Part shown: positions 28,601 to 34,600 of the stretch, piece after piece
Layout of the letters: each line of letters opens with the position of its first letter
Position numbering within the stretch: the stretch's first letter is position 1
Assembly: GCF_027580225.2 (NCBI RefSeq)
Contig: NC_073339.2
Span: 44,286,501 to 44,350,500, forward strand
Reading direction: 5' to 3'
From: Misgurnus anguillicaudatus
Taxonomy: Eukaryota; Chordata; Actinopteri; Cypriniformes; Cobitidae
Length of the DNA: 64,000 nt
Program-made: the position numbers and the translations under genes
Notes under the pieces: model-generated
Database searches by the model: none
Seen by the model: only the letters and a program-made list of their open reading frames with translations
Told to the model about the DNA's origin: nothing

Positions 28601-31600
28601 CTTATTACTATGAGTTTGTAACCCACTTGTCCACTCATTGTAGGTGTACCAGTCCCCACAAACCTGATTTTTTCAGAGGTGGGTTCGGATACCATGCGGG
28701 TATCATGGACCACACCATCCGTCCAGCCCACTGAAATCAGTCGCTTTGTAATTCGATACCATCCAACCAACAACGATGATGACTTACAAGAAGTCAATGT
28801 GGGAGGAAGCACGACCAGTTTTGTCCTGCCGAGTAAGAGATGACCGATTTCTTTAATACCTTTAGTAAGAAATGCATATAAGATTTGAAAATTAATTGTT
28901 TGATTTTTCAATTCAGACTTGCTGCCAAACACTGAATATATGGTGAGTGTGGTGTGTGTATATGATGACAGGGAAAGCCAACCTGTTACTGGTGTCCAGA
29001 AAACAAGTAAGCGTTTACTAAGGCCAAACTACTGTTTGTATATGTACACGCCTTTTATCGACCAGATAAAACAATGTTTTCATCTTTACCTCCCACCCAT
29101 TCACACAGAACTGGACTCCCCCACAAATCTGGTTTTCTCTGATGTCTCTACTAACTCATTTACCATAAACTGGATGGCCCCACGTGCCGTCATTACCGGC
29201 TACCGCCTGCGCTATCAGCCGACCAGTGGAGGTCGCTCTAAAGACGAAAGACTTCCACCAACAAGAAATTACTTCTCATTGGTTAATCTGGCTCCAGAGA
29301 CAGAGTACACCATCTACGTTTATGCTGTTAGCGGGAATAAGGAGAGCCTTCCACTTACAGGAACAAAAGCCACGGGTGAGAAGAATTAATCGATTTCAGT
29401 ATTGCTATTAAAGCAACACTATGTAGTTTCCATGTAAAAATGACTTACAGCTCCCCCATGTGGTTGAAAAGCGCAACAGTGTCTGCTATCAGACACTCTT
29501 CTGCAGGCAGGTGGAGGGGCGGGGCTGTGTTTCCTACCCTCCACCGCCACTTTCAGAGTGTGCATGTAGCAGCTAGGAGGCTGCTCAGGTTGCAGCAACA
29601 GTACAATTTGTCCAGTTAAAAGTTGTTCTATCACTGAAATAATTTTAGAGACATTATTTGAAGGTAAAAAAACTACATAGTGTTGCTTTAATAATATAAA
29701 GTATGTAAATTTAGAAACACGTACTTATTCTTTAAACTTTGCACTTGTAGTCTCTGATGCCCCCACTGACCTGACTGTCACATCGACCACACAAACAAGC
29801 ATCACCGTCTCCTGGGACGCTCCTGCGGTCACTGTACGCTACTACAAGATCACACATGGTGAAACAGGTGCAGTGCTATTACAATTGCATCTTGTATGAC
29901 ATTTATTCTCAATGCACTTAAAGGTGCAGTGTGTAACGTTTAGAAGGATTTATTGACAGAAATGCAATATAATATACATAACTATATTTTCAGTGGTTTA
30001 TAAAGACCTAAAATAATGAACTGTATTGTTTTTATTACCTTAAAAAAAGCCGTTTTTATCTACATATATCTCGGGTCACATGGAAGTCGCCATTTCGCGC
30101 ACCATGTTTCTACAGTAGCCCTAAACGGACAAACTGTTCTATTGAGCGAGTTTTGTCACTACGTTGTCTCAGCTGTTTTTGTCCTACCATTGCTTCACTA
30201 TGCATTTCGAAAGGGAGGGCTGAGCTGGGGCTGAGCAATTGACAGTTTCACTGCTAAAAATCTACACAGTGGACCTTTAATTACTTCTTTCTGTCCTGCA
30301 GGTGAAAGAGATACGCCAAGAGAATTCACTGTTCCTGGAACTGAGTCCAGCGCCACCATCCAGGGTCTTCGGCCGGACACGGAGTACACCATCACATTGT
30401 ATGCTGTGACTGGCAGAGGAGACAGTCCTGCGTCCAGCACACCGGTCATCATCACCCACCGGACCTCAGGTGACAGTAAGTACACATGATGACTTTAGAA
30501 TTGTTTTTAACGGTCATTTCTCAAAAGTGCGTATGTGTGATTCATAAAACGAATGTGCTCACAGAAAAGCGCTTTTTACAGATCTGATAACGTTTTGACT
30601 GCCAGTTTACAAATATCTTGTCATTGTATCGTCTGTTCTCTTCCCCATTATTAGATGTGGTGTCCTCAGGAGATTTGGATGTTAGTAATATTCAGGATAG
30701 CGAAATGATCGTCCGTTGGAGCCCAGCGAAAGGTCTCATCACAGGTTACAGAGTACAGGGAAAGCCCAAGCATGGGATAGGTCCAACATTCGATGAGTTG
30801 GTGGGACCTGGTGAGACAACACTGGTTCTTTCCCCTGTTGCCTTTTTAAATTTATAGTTATGACAAATGTTAAGTTTGCTTAACTTTGAGCAGACACTAT
30901 ACCTCTGGACTGGTTATTTTCTTATAGTAATTGTTCTCATTCTGCCTTTATTAGATCGCACTGAAACGACCATACGTGGCCTAGTGCCCACAGTGGAGTA
31001 TGTGATTAGTGTTGTTGCTATTGGTCGAGGGGGTGTGACCACACCTGTAGTCCAAAAAGCTACAGCAGGTTAGTATATGCCTTATACTATGATATCACCA
31101 GTTTCCCAGTAACCAAGCCAACAGAGCGACAAAGACAAGGAACCAAAACTCCAGGCTTAGGCGCGAGGGCCAGTTTTTCTATGACATGCTACAACGGTAC
31201 TTTGTAACTTTAAGGTTAAAATAGCTCAAAAAGTGATTTTTAATAGCAAAGCTATCCCTAGGATCTCAAGTTTTGTTGCCAAAGTTGTAGTTCAAAGCTT
31301 ATTTCCCATCGAGTTTGAACCAACAACCATCTGGTTAATATTCCTGTGCATATCTAAACTACCCTTCTAACTCTTTAGCAACTTCGGAACCTCCAAAAGA
31401 TCTGACCTTCTCTGATGTGGACACCAGCTCCATGCTTGTGACATGGGATGCTCCACAAACACCCGTGACCACTTACAGGGTTCTGTACTCCAGTCCAGAA
31501 GAGGGAGAAAGAGAGTACCAACCAGCTGTACGTGGGCGAGATACCAGCGTGGCTCTCCAGGGATTACGTCCAGGAACCGAATACACAGTTAAAGTCATTC

Positions 31601-34600
31601 CCATGAATGGGCGAGTCCCGATGAAGACCCTTGAAGGCACTAAATACACTACCCGTGTGGACTCTCATCCTACTGGTAGGATGTAAAATATATATATTTT
31701 GCTGTTTAACTACTTTCATTTTAATCAACTGACTCTTAACTTAAACTTCCTCAGCTGTTCCTGCCCCAACTGATATTCAGTTCTCCAACATTGGTTCTTC
31801 CTCCTTTATTGTGGCATGGCGGGCACCCAATGCCAGGCTTACTGGATACCGTGTAGTGGTCACCCCGAAGGATCAGTATACCTTACCCAAAGAAATGAAT
31901 GTTTCACCAGACTCTGCACAAGTTTTAGTGCCTGGTCTCATGGTAATATGACAGACTAACTAACTTTACTTATTTAACTATTACTTTTATGTAGTACCAT
32001 GTTGATATTTGATGACGGTGTGACTATAGTTGCCATCAAGTTTACCATTTTTGATTCCCCAAAGAATCCTTCAGTTAAAAGCTGTATATATAAAGTATAG
32101 TTAACGTATGGTTGTTCTGTTTTTTTTCAGGTGGCCACTCCTTATGATGTTCACATCTACGCATTGAAGGGTTTACAAAGCAGTTCTCCTTTAACTGGGG
32201 AGTGTACGACTGCTGACAGTAAGTGAATTTCCCTTAAAAATCAGGCACCATCATTGACAATCCATAATTAAAGCTTTGGGTCTATATAACGACACATTTA
32301 TTTGCTTTGATCTGTATCAAAATATACTCCCATTGGCTCCACAGATATAACCCCACCTCGCCGTGTGCGTATCACTGATACTAAAGATACCTCCTTCACT
32401 CTCACATGGCGTGCTGGCACCGAGCCAATGACGGGTTTTCTAATTGAAGCCGTACCCAAAACCAGTGGTTACCCGACTATCAGGAAAACTATACCTGCTG
32501 ATCGCCATACCTATGTGGTCACTGGTAAGACACTGTAAAGAAAAAAGTACACAACTGTGTTATTTGAATTAATCATACTTTTCTGTATAAACTTATTAAA
32601 TATTTTTCCATGTCACTGGATTACAACCAGGCATAATTTATGTGGTCAGCATTTACACATTAAATGGAAATAGTCGAAGCCCACCTTTCACTTTGCCTGT
32701 TACCATGGGTATGAAACAATAATTAATCTTCAGAGGATGAGAAATTAATCAGTAATTACATTAACTACATTTTGTTCATTTGTATTATGGCAGCTCGGGG
32801 AACTGTTCAGTCTCCAACCAACCTCCAGTTTACCTCTCTGACTCCCAATTCCATCTCCTTTACTTGGCAAGCCCCATCCACACCCATCACAGGATATTAC
32901 ATCACTTATGAGGAACAGGGCGGTTCCCCTCGTGAGCTCACGGCACCCCCCCGTGTTGGCCAGAACTACGCTACCATTACCGGTAAGATCCAGAATACAG
33001 TCACTTATGCCAATGTCAGGTAGGGTTGACAATGAGTATGCGTAATGCACCAGGTGACCATATTGTGACATCGTAACAGGTCTGAGACCAGGCACTGAAT
33101 ACATCATAAAGATCATCGCTCTACAGAATGCCCATAGAAGTGCAGCGCTGATCGGCACAGCCAGTACTCGTAAGTGAAAATAATTTATGCACACATTAAG
33201 ACATAAATATCTAAAATGTTTTGGTGAAAGCGACCGACACATGGTTCGGGTGGCAAGCATGACTTGAATGCTGCAGTAGCAATTACACTAGATATAGCAA
33301 ATTTTGTTATTTCGCATTGGCTGGCACTTCGCTAAAACATACATGCTAAGCCATGGTTCTGCTTGTGCTTAGCTTACATACTGTATACAGTATATCAGAT
33401 ATCCAATGGGTATATTTGATCAGTCACAAAAATGCATTTTTGAACAAAAGCGTCTGGCAAATAAATGTAATGAATATGTTTTGAACATCAGCATTGTAGC
33501 AATACGAAGAGAAATTGCTTTTGATGTTGATTTGCTCATGCAGCAAGCCAGCTGGGCTGCTAGCGCATTGCTCCTATATATAACTGATTTAATCTAAGCG
33601 CTTTTTTGGATTAGTAGAATCAAAACCTTTTGATAAGCGCAACTCAGTAAAATATGATAATGCCTCAAGCGGCATTATGGACAAATGACATTGTCACTTG
33701 AAAAAAAAACTACATGGCATGATGCAACAGTACTTGTAATCTAGTAATCTTGCCAAAACTGGTGCAGATGAGCTCATATACAGTACATAATCGGATAGCA
33801 TAGATGAGATAGCATTTTTTTGTTCATACCTGATTAGGACCAGGCATTAGGAGTGAAACTTGGTTGCCAAGAATGCAGGATGTTAATTCCTTGGCTGCAT
33901 CTTTACTGCCCCCGCAGGCCTATAGATGCTATTGTGGCTGTCTCTTTTGCTGCTGCTTTGCTTCTAACACCTTTTTCCTGCCCAGAGCTGGCGTCCGGTC
34001 TGCCCGTTCCGCCTCACCGTGGCGGCCCAGACAAGTTGGATGTGCCTGAAGGTGTGGTGGGTCCAACTGGGTCTGACTCGCCGGATGAGCGCGGGCAGCA
34101 TGTGGAGTACACCGAATACAACGGAGGCTACACACCTAACAACCCTCAAACAGGCTCTCGGCCTAACCAACCCAGATATCAGCCTTACGTTCCTCAAGTG
34201 GGGGAGACTCTTGTCTATATCCCTAAGGCGGGACCCGACGGGGGTCGTGTGCCGCAGGTTGTTCAGGTGAGTGAGAAACCTGGAGATGCCAATCCTTTTG
34301 GTTTTCCAGAAGACACAACAGGAAGACTACAGGAGGCCCAGACCCAGACCACCATCTCATGGAAACCCTACCAGCAAAGCTCCGGCTACCTGGTGTCTTG
34401 CCACCCCATTACCCATCAGGATGAGAAGATGTTTCAGGTGAGAAGCAGTGCATTCAATCTCTTAAATGTTTTTATTTTAATGTGTGTTTACTGGGATCAA
34501 ACCCATTACTCTTGTGCTGCTAACATAACACTGTACCTGCTGAGCTACAGGAACTCTTTATACTGTATGGTAGGGTTCCCCAAATCTTACCCTGGAGGGC

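Noticed and set aside
32745..33260. 171-codon minus-strand frame opposite fn1 FnIII-14
   Set aside because: It is the shadow of conserved fn1 exons on the other strand.
33853..33985. Upstream ATG opening a 250-codon frame into the V exon
   Set aside because: The 5' part is intron; a good acceptor at 33985 in the right phase defines the exon start.
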